Source of the DNA: Molossus alvarezi
Taxonomy: Eukaryota; Chordata; Mammalia; Chiroptera; Molossidae
Assembly: GCA_037176705.1 (NCBI GenBank)
Contig: CM073886.1
Span: 129,548,001 to 129,612,000 of the forward strand
Reading direction: 5' to 3'
Length of the DNA stretch: 64,000 nt
The translations under genes and the position numbers were made by a program. Positions 10,801 through 22,960 of the stretch are shown piece by piece; the stretch's first letter is position 1, and each line of letters opens with the position of its first letter. The notes below the pieces were generated by a model. That model was not told the DNA's origin. It worked only from the letters and a program-made list of their open reading frames with translations, and made no database searches.

Positions 10801-11530
10801 TGCCAACGATTTTACTTTTCAAGAGCTACCTCTTAGTATTATGACTCAAGTTTTTTGTTGTGTTATTTTCATAATACAACCCCCCTCCACACACATTTAT
10901 TTATATAGCTGATGTGGTGAAGTTTCAATGAAAACTAAAATCCCATCATTTAAATTCAGGCTGTCACTTTTACTGTTGGCATTATTTATTATTCTGTTCA
11001 TGGTGTGGAGTAAAAATAACATTAAAATCAAAGGGGTGTCCTCCATCTCCCCAGTGTGTCTAGATCCCATTACCCAGAGCGACACAGTTAACATTCCAGC
11101 ATTGGTTCTCCCTGCTCTCTGCCTGGTTCTCCTCGCTCCTGCCTGGGCTTCCCACCCCTAGGGGGCAGCGCATGGTGGGCAGGGGCCCCTGTCCAGGCAG
11201 GGCCACCCCTTCCCCTCCCATCCTCATGCCCCGGGGGCAACTTACCTAACTTCAAGGTGCCTCTGTGTTCTCCTGTATGAAATGGGACCTATTGAAGTTG
11301 TTGTGGAAAATTGAAAATCTGTGCAAATCCCAATAACATCTAGGAATTGTAAGTGCCTACTGGAAGTCGTTATTCACATATTCTGGTCCATTTTTTCTAT
11401 TTTTCCTGTATTTAGTCTCCAGTTCTCCAAATTCTGCCTCATTAAAGCATCTTTCCCTTGGACTTTCCCACACCCTCCACGAGTTTCCCTATTTCTTTCT
11501 GCTACCACACCTTGAGTGGTGGGTTGCCTT
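10801..11530. other. Unassigned sequence without a gene
   Basis: Contains a C-rich patch near 11150-11240. Frames at 10897-11161 on both strands lack domains. No repeat recognised. Confidence 0.45.
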
Positions 11531-11548
11531 CAACTTGTTACCTCTTTT

Positions 11549-11781
11549 TTTTTTTTTTTTTTAATGTGTATGTTATTGATATTTTGTTTGTTTTTTTAGA
11601 GAGAGTGGAAGGGAACGAGAGACAGAAACATCGATGTGAGAGAAAAATATCCATTGGCTGCCTCCTGCACACCTCCTACTGGGGATCAAGCCCGAAACCC
11701 GGGCCTGTGCCCTGACAGGGAATCGAACCAGGACCTCTCAGTCCATGGGACACCCTCCATCCTCTGGGCCAACCAGCGGGG
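11549..11781 (-). mobile_element. VES SINE, antisense
   Basis: AGAGAGAGTGGAAGGGAACG, AAACATCGATGTGAGAG, GGGGATCAAGCCCG and GGAATCGAACCAGGACC mark a reversed VES. The target-site duplication is 18 bp with two mismatches (CARCTTGYTACCTCTTTT) at 11531-11548 and 11782-11799. Confidence 0.95.
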
Positions 11782-11999
11782 CAGCTTGCTACCTCTTTTA
11801 ACCACCACTTTGCCTCTCCTGCTTGCCATCTAGCTTACTTGTCTGAGTTATTCTACCAAGACTGCCCTATGAACACTTCCAAATGCCTCACAGTAGTCAC
11901 TAAGTAAAATAATTTCTCAGCGTTAGTCAGCGGTGCTCAGCATTCCAAGCGTTCCTATTGATGCTGATTGAAATGTCTCTCCCCTTAGCTTTCCTGACA

Positions 12000-12600
12000 G
12001 AGTTCCTTGCCCTTTACCCATGAACCTCTGGTTCAGACCTTCACGTTCCTCTCCACGCGGCATTCCGTGTGCTTCTTGACTTTTCGTTGTTTCTTGTATC
12101 TTTTATCCAGTGGCAAGAACATTCTATCTCAAGGCCTTAGCGTTTAAGTCTTTCAGGATTACTCTCAAGTCTTTCTGTCCCACCATGCAATGTCCAGTTT
12201 ACAGCCCAAATTTTCCACCATGTTACCCTTCTCAGTGGACATGGATGTCCAGCTTCGACCAAGCATCCTTTTTCGTCCTGGGCTTGCAGCTCCATCTAGG
12301 TATTCCATTTTTGTAAAGAAAAGCCATCCTCTCTGTCACTTAGGATTAAACTCGTGGTCATTATTGACTCTACTCTTTCCCCTGTTCCCACGCCCAACAG
12401 GTTGCTAACAACCACCAGCTGGTCTCTTTAAACCGGTTCCAAGCTGAGCCCTGTTCTTTCCATGGACACGATCCAAGTTGAAGTCGTATGATCTCCCCAC
12501 ACCCACTACTCCAAACCTTTGACTTTGATTCGATGTTTTCAATCTTGCCCCTTCTTCACACTGTCCTCAACTCTACTTCCGAATAAATTCTTTATACTCC
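12000..12600 (+). mobile_element. Ancient L2 fragment
   Basis: Pyrimidine-rich sequence with the order of blocks seen in mammalian LINE-2 ORF2, notably TCGTGGTCATTATTGACTCT near 12353 followed by CCCAACAGGTTGC. Strongly diverged; no continuous frame remains. Assigned by recalled similarity only. Confidence 0.55.
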
Positions 12601-12689
12601 AGTTTGGGTCAATATTATTCAACAATTCCAAAGCGTTTGATGCTCTCTCCACTTCTTATCCATGTCGACTGAGGCGGTGTTAGCAGACT

Positions 12690-12905
12690 GACCAAGGGAA
12701 TGGTCTTTGAAGTAGTGTCCTTGGCTTTGAATGCTAGCTGTACCGCTGACCAGCTGAGTGCATTTGAGCAAATTGCTTTATCTTTCTGTGGCTCAGTTTT
12801 CACACCTGTAGAATGGAGATTATAAGAGTACCCGTCACACACACACAAAAAAAAGAGTACCTGTCACATAGTATTGTCAGGGTGACATGAGATAATATCT
12901 GCTCT
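12690..12905 (+). mobile_element. MIR SINE
   Basis: The MIR core is visible: GCTGTACCGCTGACCAGCTG, then GAGCAAATTGCTTTATCTTT and CTCAGTTTTCACACCTGTAG, AATGGAGATTATAAGAGTAC. A short CA run at 12836-12846 accompanies a local duplication of GAGTACCYGTCACA. Confidence 0.85.
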
Positions 12906-12959
12906 AAATTATGAGTGAATAGAAACAGCATCCAATTTCTATTTTGAGCCCTCTAGGGG

Positions 12960-13030
12960 TGTGGTTAAGAAACACAATGCCCTGCATATGGTTGATGTTC
13001 CACAAATGTTTGTTGCATAGTAAATGAACA
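12960..13030 (+). repeat. MIR/L2-type 3' tail
   Basis: GCCCTGCATATGGTTGATG and CACAAATGTTTGTTGCATAG resemble the common 3' end of old MIR/L2 copies. Confidence 0.45.
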
Positions 13031-13384
13031 AAAACGTAACTGCAGAAAGTCTTAGAATATAGAATATTAGAATATGATCAAAGTAAATTTATAAAAATTT
13101 ACGTACTCAAAATATCCTCCTATAACAAATAGATGACTGAACTCGACCAGTAGAAACATTTGCAGAATCTTTGAAATAAACTATTTTGCAAGGTTTGAGA
13201 AATACACTTTTCTCAGTTAAAATACCCTTTGAGATAAACCCATTACATTAGGATTAATTTACTGTTAAGTCATTTTGTGACCACTCACCATAGTTATTTC
13301 TGGTACACAAAAGTATGAATTACCATTAATTACAAATTTAAACTAGAAAAATTAAATAATTTATTGCTTTAAGGTATTGAACTT
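13031..13384. other. AT-rich unassigned stretch
   Basis: Very AT-rich with no open frame of note; perhaps decayed L1. Confidence 0.4.
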
Positions 13385-13745
13385 TGATTGTAACTATAAT
13401 GGACTAGAAGAAAACATAGGAGAAGATTCTTTACTAGCAAGGGGAAAATTATAAATAAGATTGTTAAATTTCATCAAGTAAAACTTTTTTAAAAAATGTA
13501 CTGTATTCAGAAAAACAATGTAACATATATGAAAAAAAGTTAAAATTTTTGATGTAAAAAAAGTTATTACAAATTAATTTCTTAAAGATGTACACCTAAA
13601 TTAAAAAGAAACTAATAGCATGAACATAGGTCAAATAAACGAAGAATGGCTAATGTTCAATGGATAGCCATTTAGACAACCACAAACATTTGCTATCAGA
13701 AATTATGTATAAATACCTCTTACCAAATTATATATATCCTAGTAC
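13385..13745 (+). mobile_element. Old L1 ORF2 fragment
   Basis: AGAAGAAAACATAGGAGAAG near 13406 and TTAAATTTCATCAAGTAAAA near 13465 correspond to the EENIGED... and KLHQV... region of old L1 ORF2, followed by a diverged ATGGCTAATGTTCAATGG block near 13646. No frame survives. Confidence 0.55.
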
Positions 13746-13944
13746 TGCTGAGATGGTAGTAAAAATGATTATCATATATGCCACTAGAGAATATAAAAAT
13801 TGGAAGAGTTTGCTAGAAGTAATTTGTTAACATAGATTTTAAAAGTGGACCTTTTTGTTAATTTATTCAACCAACATTTATTGATCATCAGGCACTGTTT
13901 GTAGGTGCCAGGGATACAGAAGAGTCTACAAAATATCAAACAGA

Positions 13945-15293
13945 GAACCTAGAAATTGACCCAAGATATTATGCTCAATTAATATTTGACAAAGATGGGA
14001 AGAGCATACAATGGAGTAAAGACAGCCTCTTTGATAAATGGTGTTGGGAAAACTGGACAGCTACATGTAAAAAATGAAACTAGACCACCAACTTACACCA
14101 TACACAAGAATGAACTCAAAATGACTTAAATGTGACTCTTGAATTCATTAAAATCCTAGAAGAAAACGCAGGCAATAAAATATCAGACATCACAGGCAGT
14201 AGAATTTTCACTGATACAATGCCTAAGGTAAGAGAAACAAAGGGAAAAAAATCATAGATGGGACTACATCAAACTAAAAATCTTTTGCACAGCAAAAGAA
14301 ACAAGCATCAAAATGGAAAGGGAGCCCACTGTATGGAAGAACATATTTGCCAATGATACATCTTATAAGGGGTTAATTCCAACATATATAGAGTACTCAT
14401 ACAACTCAACAATAGGAAGACAAAGAACCCAATTAAAAAATGGGCAGAGGAACTAAATAGACACCTCTCTAAATAGGACATAAAAATGGCCAAGAGATAC
14501 ATGAAAAAAACGCTCAGTGTCAGTAATCATCAGACAGATGTAAATTAAAATGACTATGAGGTATCACCTCACACCTGTCAGAATGGTCTCTATCAACAAA
14601 TCCTCAAACAACAAGTGTTGGCGAGGGTGTGGAGAAAAGGGGACTCTAGTACACTGCTGGTGGGAATGCAGACTGGTGCAGCCACTATGGAAAACAATAT
14701 GGTGTTTCCTCAAAAAATTAAAAATGGAACTGCTATCTGACCCAGTGATCCCACTTCTAGGAATATACCCTAAGAAGCCTGAAACACCAATCAGGAAGAA
14801 TACATGCACCCCTATGCTCATAGCAGGACTATTTACAATAGCTATGATCTGGAAACAGCCCAAGTGTCTATCAATAGATGAGTGGATAAAAAAGCTGTGG
14901 TACATGTACACAATGAAATACTATGCAGCTGTAAGAAAGAAAGATCTCTTATCCTTTGAGATGACATGGAGGGACCTGGAGAGTATTATGCTAAGAAAAA
15001 CAAGCCAGTCAGAGAAAGACAAATACCACATGATCTCACTTATTTGTGGAATATAATGAACAAAATAAGGTAATGAACAAAATATACCCAGAGACATAGA
15101 AGTAAGGATCAGACTGACAAAATTCAGAGGAGGGGTTGGGGAGGGAGAAAATAAACCAGAGAGCATATGCATATACACATAACCAGTGGACATAGACAAC
15201 AATGCTGGGGATGAGGGGCGGGAACGGGAGGAGGGTGTCAACGGGGGAAAAGGAGAAACATCTGTAACAAAAATAAATTAATTAAATAAGAAA
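13945..15293 (+). mobile_element. 5'-truncated L1 inserted in L2
   Basis: Starts inside ORF2 and ends with a tail (AACAAAAATAAATTAATTAA). Flanked by a 14-bp target-site duplication with one mismatch (AAATAYCAAACAGA) at 13931-13944 and 15294-15307. Closest in structure to the copy at 4400. Confidence 0.95.
13950..15056 (+). pseudogene. L1 ORF2 protein fragment
   Basis: The C-terminal part of L1 ORF2. Frames are broken before 14550 (for example, codons are missing around [10 protein letters not shown] near 14110), then 168 codons are open to the natural stop at 15054-15056. The Cys-rich motif C-X3-C-X7-H-X4-C is intact at about 14616-14669. The endonuclease and catalytic reverse transcriptase regions are absent through 5' truncation. 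Not functional. Confidence 0.93.
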
Positions 15294-15760
15294 AAATACC
15301 AAACAGATACAATGTCAAGGAGTAAGAAATGCTCGAAGAAAAGCATAGCAGAATGAGAGAACAGATAGTACTTGGGCATGCTGGCTGGCTGATGGCGGTG
15401 GGGGAGCCCCGTGTATCGGTACCATTGGAGTGCAGACTTGAAGGAAGGAAGGAGTGGGCAATGGGGCCATCTGGAAGGAAAGCTTTGCAGGCACAGAGAG
15501 CAGCCGGAACAAAGACCCTGAGAGTGTTTGGGACCAGGAAGCCTGCGTGTGCACAGCAGTCGGAGAAGAGGTGGCCAGGTGGCCGGGGCTCAGATGTGGA
15601 AGGATGTTGCCCTAAGCTGTGGTAAGGACACTGGCTTTTCCCGTGTACAATGAGCAGCCACTGTTTATGCATGGGAGTAACATAACGTGATTTCCTTTGT
15701 AAATGTTATTATCTGGGAACAGACTGGTGGGATCAGGGCAAGGGCAGAGGCAGGGTTCGG

Positions 15761-17653
15761 GAGACTAGTACCCAATGACATTTTAGGAATCAGGATCCCT
15801 TGGAATATGCGTTTCGAACACACCGTCAATTTTCTGGTTGATTTACAGGTGGCTTTCTGTTGCGATATTTTTATTTGAATTAAAAACAGGCATATTCCCT
15901 GCCCCTTCTGCTGTTCCGGACCACATCTGGAATTGTGTTTCAGGGTAATCTGACTTTTTAAAATAAATGTTTTCGGGGGGGGGGGCGGGTTGCTTGAAAG
16001 TCTTTAGTGTAGCTCCTGCCATAAGTGAGAACATTTCTCACCAGAATCTTGCAGACAAGGCTCAGCGCGGTGACGCGTCCTGAATAAAGTCTCAGAACCA
16101 CCCGGTGGGAGCAGCAGGGCGAGGGCATTGGGCCTCGCTCCCCTGGCGCCACCTGCAAATCCTCCCTCACGGGTGACACTGGAAACCCGACAGAGGAAGA
16201 AGGATGAGGCCAGCAGAGAGGGGTCCAGCGCAGGAAGGGCGAGGGACACCTGGCCTGCCACTAGCCGGCTGCGGGCAGGTGCCCCTGAAGGCACCTCCCG
16301 GCCGCCTTCTGACAACAGAAGCTTATCCCAGCAGAGAAACTGACCGAATTCCTTGGGCACAAACAAGTCTCTCGCTGCAGGAAAAAAGAGCATCCCCAAG
16401 GTTTCTTGGATATCGAATCACTTTGCAAAATATTATTTTGATGAGTTAAGTGTGAACAAATCAGAAACACATGTTTTCAGTTCCCTGGAGAATAATTGCT
16501 TTAAAATTAACCTAAAGGTGCCAGGTGGAGTTTCGATTTTATTAAGTCTCAAACATTGGGCGGAGAGTTCAAGGTGCTGGGCCATCGTGCGTCTGGATTC
16601 ATCTGGTCCTGACATAAATTAGCGCGAACACGTGTTGAGTCCTGCAGCTTTGATCTCCTCTCAGAAGGGATTGGAGTCTCGAGACCCAACTGGCTCACAA
16701 ATGGAAATTCGGTGTGTGCCTGGATTTTTCCTTCTCTTCTCTGATACTTTCCATTAACTCGTGGGGACGTGGATGGCCGTTTGAAGGAAGGTGCTGGAAG
16801 GTGGCATGACCAAAGAAACTTCGTATTTTAAAACTAATAAATAAGATTTTCAATGATCATCACAAACCTGCTCAGGAGACCTTTTAAATCGGAGGTTAAC
16901 TTTTAGAACGTGCTAGGTTTTGAGAAAGATGCATCGAGTTTTGCACGTTCCAACATAAGACTCATGACGACACGCAGCAATGAAGCTTATACACAAGTAA
17001 GAAAATATTTTTCTAATCTTATTCACTTGATTAAAAGGAAAAGGGGGGAAAAACCTCAACCTCTTAACGAAGACACTTCTTTGGGTTTTAGCTCTCATTG
17101 CAATACCTTGTGTCACTGCCAAGAAACCAGCATGATTCTGACCGATGCTGTTCAGTCACAATTGATAATGATTTATAGACGCTAAGTGAGGTTGACTTAA
17201 TATAGTATAATTTGTTCTTATTTTTCCAAAAATTCTCAATTGTTCTTAGGTAAACATATGTGTATATGTATAATCCCCCCCCCCCCAGGTTCTGACCACG
17301 GGGGAAGGGGTGCTATGCCGAAGGCAGAGTCCCAGCGTCTGAGCTGCCAGGGCCAGGCTCACAGAGGACCAGGTTGCATTTCTTTCCCGATGACATGAGG
17401 ACCTATCGTCTCTCTTGATCCGATCTCATTCAGCCATTTCCCCTGTATAATCAGCTCAGCCTAGGGGCTGCTTGTCCCAATGACCCTCAATTTCATTTTT
17501 TGTTGGGGAAACTTTCAAAGCTGTTTAGCTTCCTTTTGTACTTATCTATCCTGGTTTCAAATGCCCACTTCAACTTTTAGTTCATTTTATTTTTCAATAT
17601 TTCTAAAGATTTTCCTTTAACATAGAATTAAGTATGATAAAGACATACAATTT
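15761..17653. other. Unassigned sequence, with a GC-rich part
   Basis: No gene recognised. Bases 16040-16340 are GC-rich with roughly a dozen or more CpG sites, but there is no matching promoter-like structure or exon. A G run lies near 15976-15988 and a C run at 17274-17287. Confidence 0.5.
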
Positions 17654-17671
17654 AAAGATAAACACATAAGC

Positions 17672-17934
17672 TGCTCCTGCTGGCTTGGCACAGAGGTTAG
17701 AGAGTTGGCCCGCGGACCAATGAGTGACGGGTTCGATTCTGGTAAGGGGCACGTACCTCCGTGGCAGTTGGAACTTCAGGTCTGGTTGGGGTCGTGCGGG
17801 AGGCAGCCAGTCTATGTGTTGTTCTCACATCGATGTTTCTCTCTCTCTCCCCCGCCCTCTCTCTCCCGCCCTCCCAACTCTATCTAGAAATCAGTGGGAA
17901 AATATCCTCAGGTGAGAATTAAAATAAAAATAAA
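17672..17934 (+). mobile_element. VES SINE
   Basis: GGCTTGGCACAGAGGTTAGA head, intact B box (GGGTTCGATTC), ATCGATGTTTCTC body and GGTGAGAATTAAAA tail. The target-site duplication is 18 bp with one mismatch at 17654-17671 and 17935-17952. Confidence 0.95.
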
Positions 17935-18239
17935 AAAGATAAAAACATAAGCAAATTCAGAGACTGGCAGAAGACTTCAAAACCGAACTGCTTAATAAGC
18001 CTGAGCTGTTCTCAGAATTCTTAAAATGAGAAAGTAAAAATATCTTGTGAGCTGGTTAAAAAGAAGTTAGTGCAACTTCACTGATTGATTTTCTTGCTTT
18101 TTAAGAGGTTTTTGTTGACGGACACCTCACGAATGACTAGAAACAGAAAGATACAAATCTCTGAGGATCCTGATTCCTGTTGCAATTGTATTCCGTAACT
18201 ATGAACCCATAATCTCTTCTGTATGTGGCGCTGAAGTAG

Positions 18240-18415
18240 AAGATACGCTCATTGCAAACCATTTAGCCATTCTGTGACCTTAAGCTTATTATTTAACTTC
18301 TCTGTGTCCCAGTTCCCTCATTTGTAAAGTAGAAATTATACTATAACTATCTCATAAGATGAGTTTCCACATGAAAAACACTTGGAACTACCCCTAGCAC
18401 ATAATAGGAGCTCAA
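18240..18415 (+). mobile_element. MIR SINE
   Basis: CTGTGACCTTAAGCTTATTA, TTAACTTCTCTGTGTCCCAG and CCTCATTTGTAAAGTAGAAA are the MIR core, ending with GCACATAATAGGAGCTCAAT. Confidence 0.88.
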
Positions 18416-18479
18416 TGCTTTTATTAGTAGTAGTTGCAGGAATCATATTTGAAGGATCTATAATCGAGACGTGCCTGTA

Positions 18480-19330
18480 AAAACTAATCAGAGAACATCC
18501 CAGGCAGTGTATGATTTCAGTGAGGAACTAGAATGGGTAGGTCAAACCAGGCTCCAAGTTGGTAGGACCCTCGGGGTGGACGTTAAAAGTCTATAACAAG
18601 ATTTACATTTTAAAAAGATAGTTGAAGACTGGGTTTTTATGAAAGTAAAGACTGAGAACCCAGCCCTGCCGATGTGGCTCAGTGGTTGAGCGTCGACCCT
18701 GCACCAAGCGGTCGCTGGTTGGATTCCTGGTCAGGGCACATGCCCAGGTTGTGGGCCTGACCCCAGTGGGGGACAAGTAGGGGGTGGCCAATCACTGTTC
18801 TCGCTCATCGATGTTTCCATCTCTCTCTCCCTCTCCCTTCCTCTCTCTCTAAAATCAATAATGGAAAAAAAAAAGGCTGAGAACCCAGCGAGGAGGCTGC
18901 TGCCGATACTTTAGCAGAAGCAGGTAGAGGAGGTGGAGAAAATGGCCACATGGAAGACATACACTAGAAGCCCAACCTTAGCATTTCCTGGGGGGTTGCT
19001 TTTGCCTGGTGAGGGTGGAGAAATGTAAGAATGGTGCAAGGGTCTCTTTTCCCCCTTTAAAATCTCTTGTTATGTTTTAGCACCAGAATCCTCGGTGATG
19101 CATTCACTGAGATCAGGGAGACTGGGAGAGAAATGAGTTTTAGACCCAGAAGGTAAAGGTCCCGATGAGGTTGTCAAGCCAGGGGTCTGGACCAGAGATA
19201 TATGACGGGTGAGCATGTAGCAGGCTTTTAAAGCCACCACAATGAACAAGGTCATATGGAGAGAGGGTTCACTACAGAGAGGAAAGAAACCCATGACACC
19301 CAACTTCACAAGAATGGGATAAAGAAAATC
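18480..19330 (-). mobile_element. Ancient antisense L2, split by a VES SINE
   Basis: GAGGAGGCTGCTGCCGATAC near 18891, CATTCACTGAGATCAGGGAG near 19100 and CTTTTAAAGCCACC near 19227 follow the order of reversed L2 ORF2 sequence. The VES at 18665-18876 lies inside it. No frame survives; the left boundary is uncertain. Confidence 0.6.
18665..18876 (+). mobile_element. VES SINE (variant with GTTGAGCGTCGACC head)
   Basis: GATGTGGCTCAGTGGTTGAG head, GGTTGTGGGCCTGACCCC centre, CATCGATGTTTCC body and an A-rich tail. A 13-bp target-site duplication (CTGAGAACCCAGC) lies at 18652-18664 and 18877-18889. The head and centre differ from the copies at 65 and 10432, so two VES subfamilies are present. Confidence 0.95.
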
Positions 19331-20079
19331 CAGACCAGGGAAGGGTGCGCATGAATAACTTGGAAGGAAACCAAGGTAAGGTGCATCTATAGAGAAGGGG
19401 GAATGAAAACAAAATAGTTACACCCTGAAGTGCACATGAAATCATGTCTCTCCTTTTGCACCGCTGATCACTGACCAGCTAAGGAGCTCTTCTCCAAGGG
19501 CATGCCCATGACCTTCATCACATGAGTCGGGCCGCAGGCATTAGCAAGGCAACCCAGAGGTTGTTTCAGACCCCCCCCCCCCAATGAATGTTGCCCTCAG
19601 ATTTATGGCCCCTTCGTTCAGGTGTTTTAGATGGAAGACAAGTCTTTGTTACCGATATTTCTCTACCATAAGGTAAGCTAGACCTGTCTTTGCGAGCAAT
19701 GCGGCCTAGAACCTTCCCAGTTCACACTTGGCTCCTACCAGCTGATATTTATTCGAGGCAAAGCCCATGAACAAACTTCCCCAAACGCTCCAGGGGCGCT
19801 CCAGCTCTTCTGATAGTCTGCCTACATTGCGATGTGGAAATCAGCAGAATCACAAACATAAGTTCTTTCTGCCTTTGTACGATCGCTCAGTGTTCAAAGA
19901 ACGTGTGACACTCATTTCCATAGCCCGGCGTGGAGCCAGCACCGGCAGAGAGGGGGACTTACACCAGCATTTCTCGAGCGAGTGAATAAATGAAGACCCA
20001 GTGCCGAGCGCTAAGGAAGTCGAAGTCAAGAGGATAGGGAAAAAAATTCAGTTTCTATGATGAAAAATTCTTACTTCAT
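19331..20079. other. Unassigned sequence without a gene
   Basis: No recognised repeat apart from a C run at about 19569-19581. Chance frames only. Confidence 0.45.
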
Positions 20080-20932
20080 CATTTATCTATGTCCTATACA
20101 AAGTCTCGGTATGTTTTCTGTCCTATTATTCCGGAGCCTCTTCCTAGGCCTAAACATTCTTACAATGCTATGAATTTTCCATCATACTTTTTTTTTTTCT
20201 ACTCAAAAAAGCTCTTTCGCGAATTCAACAAAGCCAGTGAAAAGCCCCAAGCCCGGAGTGTAATGCCGAAGCAACGGGAAGGCTGGGCTGTGACACGCTA
20301 ACCACATCTTATTTTACAAAAGAAAACCCCCGATTGATGGTTAACAGGGTAATGGTTGTCCCCGGAGCCCACAGGCTGCAGAGGACACACTTGTAGATTG
20401 CGAAGCGGTATTGAAAGGAAAGGCGCACCCGGTAAGCGTGGCCGCGTTTTCTATGCCGAGAAATGATGCCGAACTCACCCTGCGAGCGAGCGGCTGGCTG
20501 AATGCAGCCCTTCGGGTATCTGTTGGGTCTGCTATTGCATTTTTCATTAAAACTAGGTGGTTAACAGCAGCCGACCTGATTTGCATGCGTGCTTCTGATG
20601 TGTTCAGCGCTATGCCTCTGTCTGCGACATCTTAATCACACCCAGACGCCTGCCCCATTACATTTCCAGAAGGGACGTGATGGACATCCTTTGACTCTCT
20701 TCATGACCCCCTGATAATCCTGTTTCACACACAGGCTCCCTGCTGCAGGAAACACAAAAGCTGCCAGTGTAGTTCTTTACTTCCAGTCGATATTCTGACA
20801 GACTTGATCTAGCAAATTAGTATGCTGTGAAGGGCACGACAAAAGGCCCCTTTGACACGCTCTGAATCAATACCGGCCGCAGAGAGCCATTTCGTGGCAG
20901 TTCTGTTATGTTCCCCCTTTTGATGACCCTTT

Positions 20933-20935
<3 letters not shown>
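20080..20935. promoter_or_regulatory. Candidate conserved non-coding element
   Basis: A repeat-free block that keeps CpG sites unusually well for a non-coding desert (for example GTGGCCGCG near 20439, GCGAGCGAGCGGC near 20482). It contains an octamer ATTTGCAT at 20579-20586 and several TTAA/TTAAT cores, and no recognisable exon. Frames on both strands at 20341-20635 show no domain. The regulatory call is inference. Confidence 0.3.

Positions 20936-20962
<27 letters not shown>
20936..20962. repeat. Poly(T) tract
   Basis: A run of about 26 T follows CCCTTTGC; no retroposon body is recognised next to it. Confidence 0.9.
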
Positions 20963-20963
<1 letters not shown>

Positions 20964-22394
20964 CGAGCTTCTATGACCTTGTCAGATTTAAAAACACAAT
21001 GTTAAAAAAGTCATCCTTGCACACACGTGTGCGTGAGCGCCTGCACACACACTGCACACGCACGCATCCGTGGAGAGTGCACACAGCGTGGCAAAATCCC
21101 TGGTGAATGTGGAAGAGAGAGATGCAGCTGGCGGGGACAGTCAAGTGCTTTCTTTAAAAACGATCCTTCTTTCCACTAAAAGAGAAAGGAAAAATAGGAA
21201 ATAATATGAGGTCTCCTATATCTATCTATCTATCTATCTATCATCTATCATCTATATATCTAAATAGAACTAGACTGGTTTTCATAGCAGGTTATACCTG
21301 GATAGTATTAGTTTTCAGATTCTAAACACTTGTTAAAATAAAACAGATAATTCCACGAGCATATTATAATTCAAATTGCTCATTACTTGTATTAACCAAG
21401 GCTCCTGAGTATAAGATATTGAAAATTGTGTTAAATTTCTGAGATTAATACTGTTAGAAAGAAACTCCAAATACAGACCAAAATAAAATTATAAATCAAA
21501 ATATGAAGTCTCTCTTTACTAATTTTTATTATAACAAAATCTTACCTTTTAAAAACCATTCATTTTTTATACAAATATTCTAATTTCTCATGCTTACTTG
21601 TAGTATAAAGAATACTCATATTCTATCCCACTCATCACATGCATAACATGATTTCTCTAAGTGTTTGTTTTTATGAACAAAAACACCTACATATTTAGTA
21701 TCAATGTTGATTAGGTTTAATCTAAATGTATCTGGTGTGTGCCGATTTTAGAACATCATTTTATTTTATCTTGAAGGTATATTTTTGTATATTGTAAATA
21801 CCAACTCAAAGTATGTGCCTTTATTCACTCTTTATAGAGCACATTAAAAAGCCACACTCTGAAAATGTTTCTCGGTGCTTAATGCATGAATGATCCAAAG
21901 ACTAGACCAGAGAAAAGTTGTCAAAAATAGATGTTCTCTGGTTTGAAAAAATACATTACTTTTTCAGGAAAAATACCTCCTACAACAGGTGCAGAGCTGA
22001 TTTCTAGTGTTTTGCGGGAAACACGCACACCACTTATGCGTCACTGCATCACCTTTCAGCACAAAAGCCTTGTTCTCTCAAATGAAACATCTCTGCAGAC
22101 TCAATTCAGACATAAGACTGTTTCAGTTAATCCAGCTCAGGGACATGTTGGCAAAGTTTTCCAATCGCATTCCAAATTCTCGTTCATTTTTCTTCAATGA
22201 GACATTACAAGGATCTCAAATAGTTTTTCCAAAACATTCCAAGTGGGCACAGTTTGTGTCCTTGTGGCTTCTCAGGGCATACTGACTCCCGGGCCTCTGT
22301 GTAGAGCAGAGTGGGATGATACAAGATAAACCACAATTGTAACGACGCCCATTGCATACATGGCTTTGAAAAGTCTACAGTAACAGGGCGATGT
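20963..22394. other. Unassigned, with a (TATC)n tract
   Basis: A short (TATC)n microsatellite with variants lies at about 21216-21262, and a CA/TG-rich patch with CACACGTGTGCGTG lies near 21021-21066. The rest is AT-rich and unassigned. Confidence 0.55.
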
Positions 22395-22483
22395 GATTCT
22401 GAAACATACGGTAGTCACATTGTAAAAACTGTTGCTTATGATTCTGAAACATACGGTAGTCACATTGTAAAAACTGTTGCTTA
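22395..22483. repeat. 45-bp tandem duplication
   Basis: Two copies in direct tandem, 22395-22439 and 22440-22483, each starting GATTCTGAAACATACGG and ending AACTGTTGCTTA. No difference is seen between them over 44 bases, so the duplication is recent. It lies about 110 bp before the SPIN element. Confidence 0.95.
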
Positions 22484-22960
22484 ATAAAATTTCTTTTCTC
22501 TAATCTAAGCTATACAGACTTTAGGGAGAATGAAAATATAAAGATAAGTGATACCTGTTATTTCAGTTGAGGTAATTAGTTAAGAGACAAAGAATAGATC
22601 AGTGGTTCTCAACCTTCTTAATACCACAACACTTGAATACAGTTCCTCATGTTCTGGTGACCCCCAATCATAAAATTATTTTTGTTGCTATTTCATAACT
22701 GTAATTTTGCTACTGTTATGAATCGTAATGTAAATATCTGATATGCACGATGTACTTTCATTGTTACAAATTGAACAGAATTAAAACATAGTGATTAATC
22801 AAAAAAACAATATGTAATTATATATTGTGAAATATTTATTTATAATTACAAATAAATAAAATTTTGTCTCGAAGCATGGCGTAGCGTGGGTAACAGTCTT
22901 ACTATAATAACCGTAAACCACATTGCTACATTTTGTGACAGTATGTGTAAAATGCCAGCA

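Larger units (their letters stand above)
13858..15760 (-). mobile_element. Ancient antisense L2, interrupted by an L1
   Basis: Left part 13858-13944 reads TTATTCAACCAACATTTATT and GGTGCCAGGGATACAGAAGA, the usual reverse-strand start of L2. The right part resumes at 15294 and includes GGAACAAAGACCCTGAGAG and the TGGTAAGGACACTGGCTTTT block near 15621, both typical of reversed L2 3' sequence. The younger L1 lies exactly between the parts. Confidence 0.72.

Noticed and set aside
16004..16399. GC-rich overlapping frames as a possible first exon
   Set aside because: Frames are open in several phases and both strands, as expected from composition. No promoter or consistent splice structure was seen.
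21216..21262. CRISPR-like short repeats
   Set aside because: This is a simple TATC microsatellite in a mammalian genome; there are no spacers.
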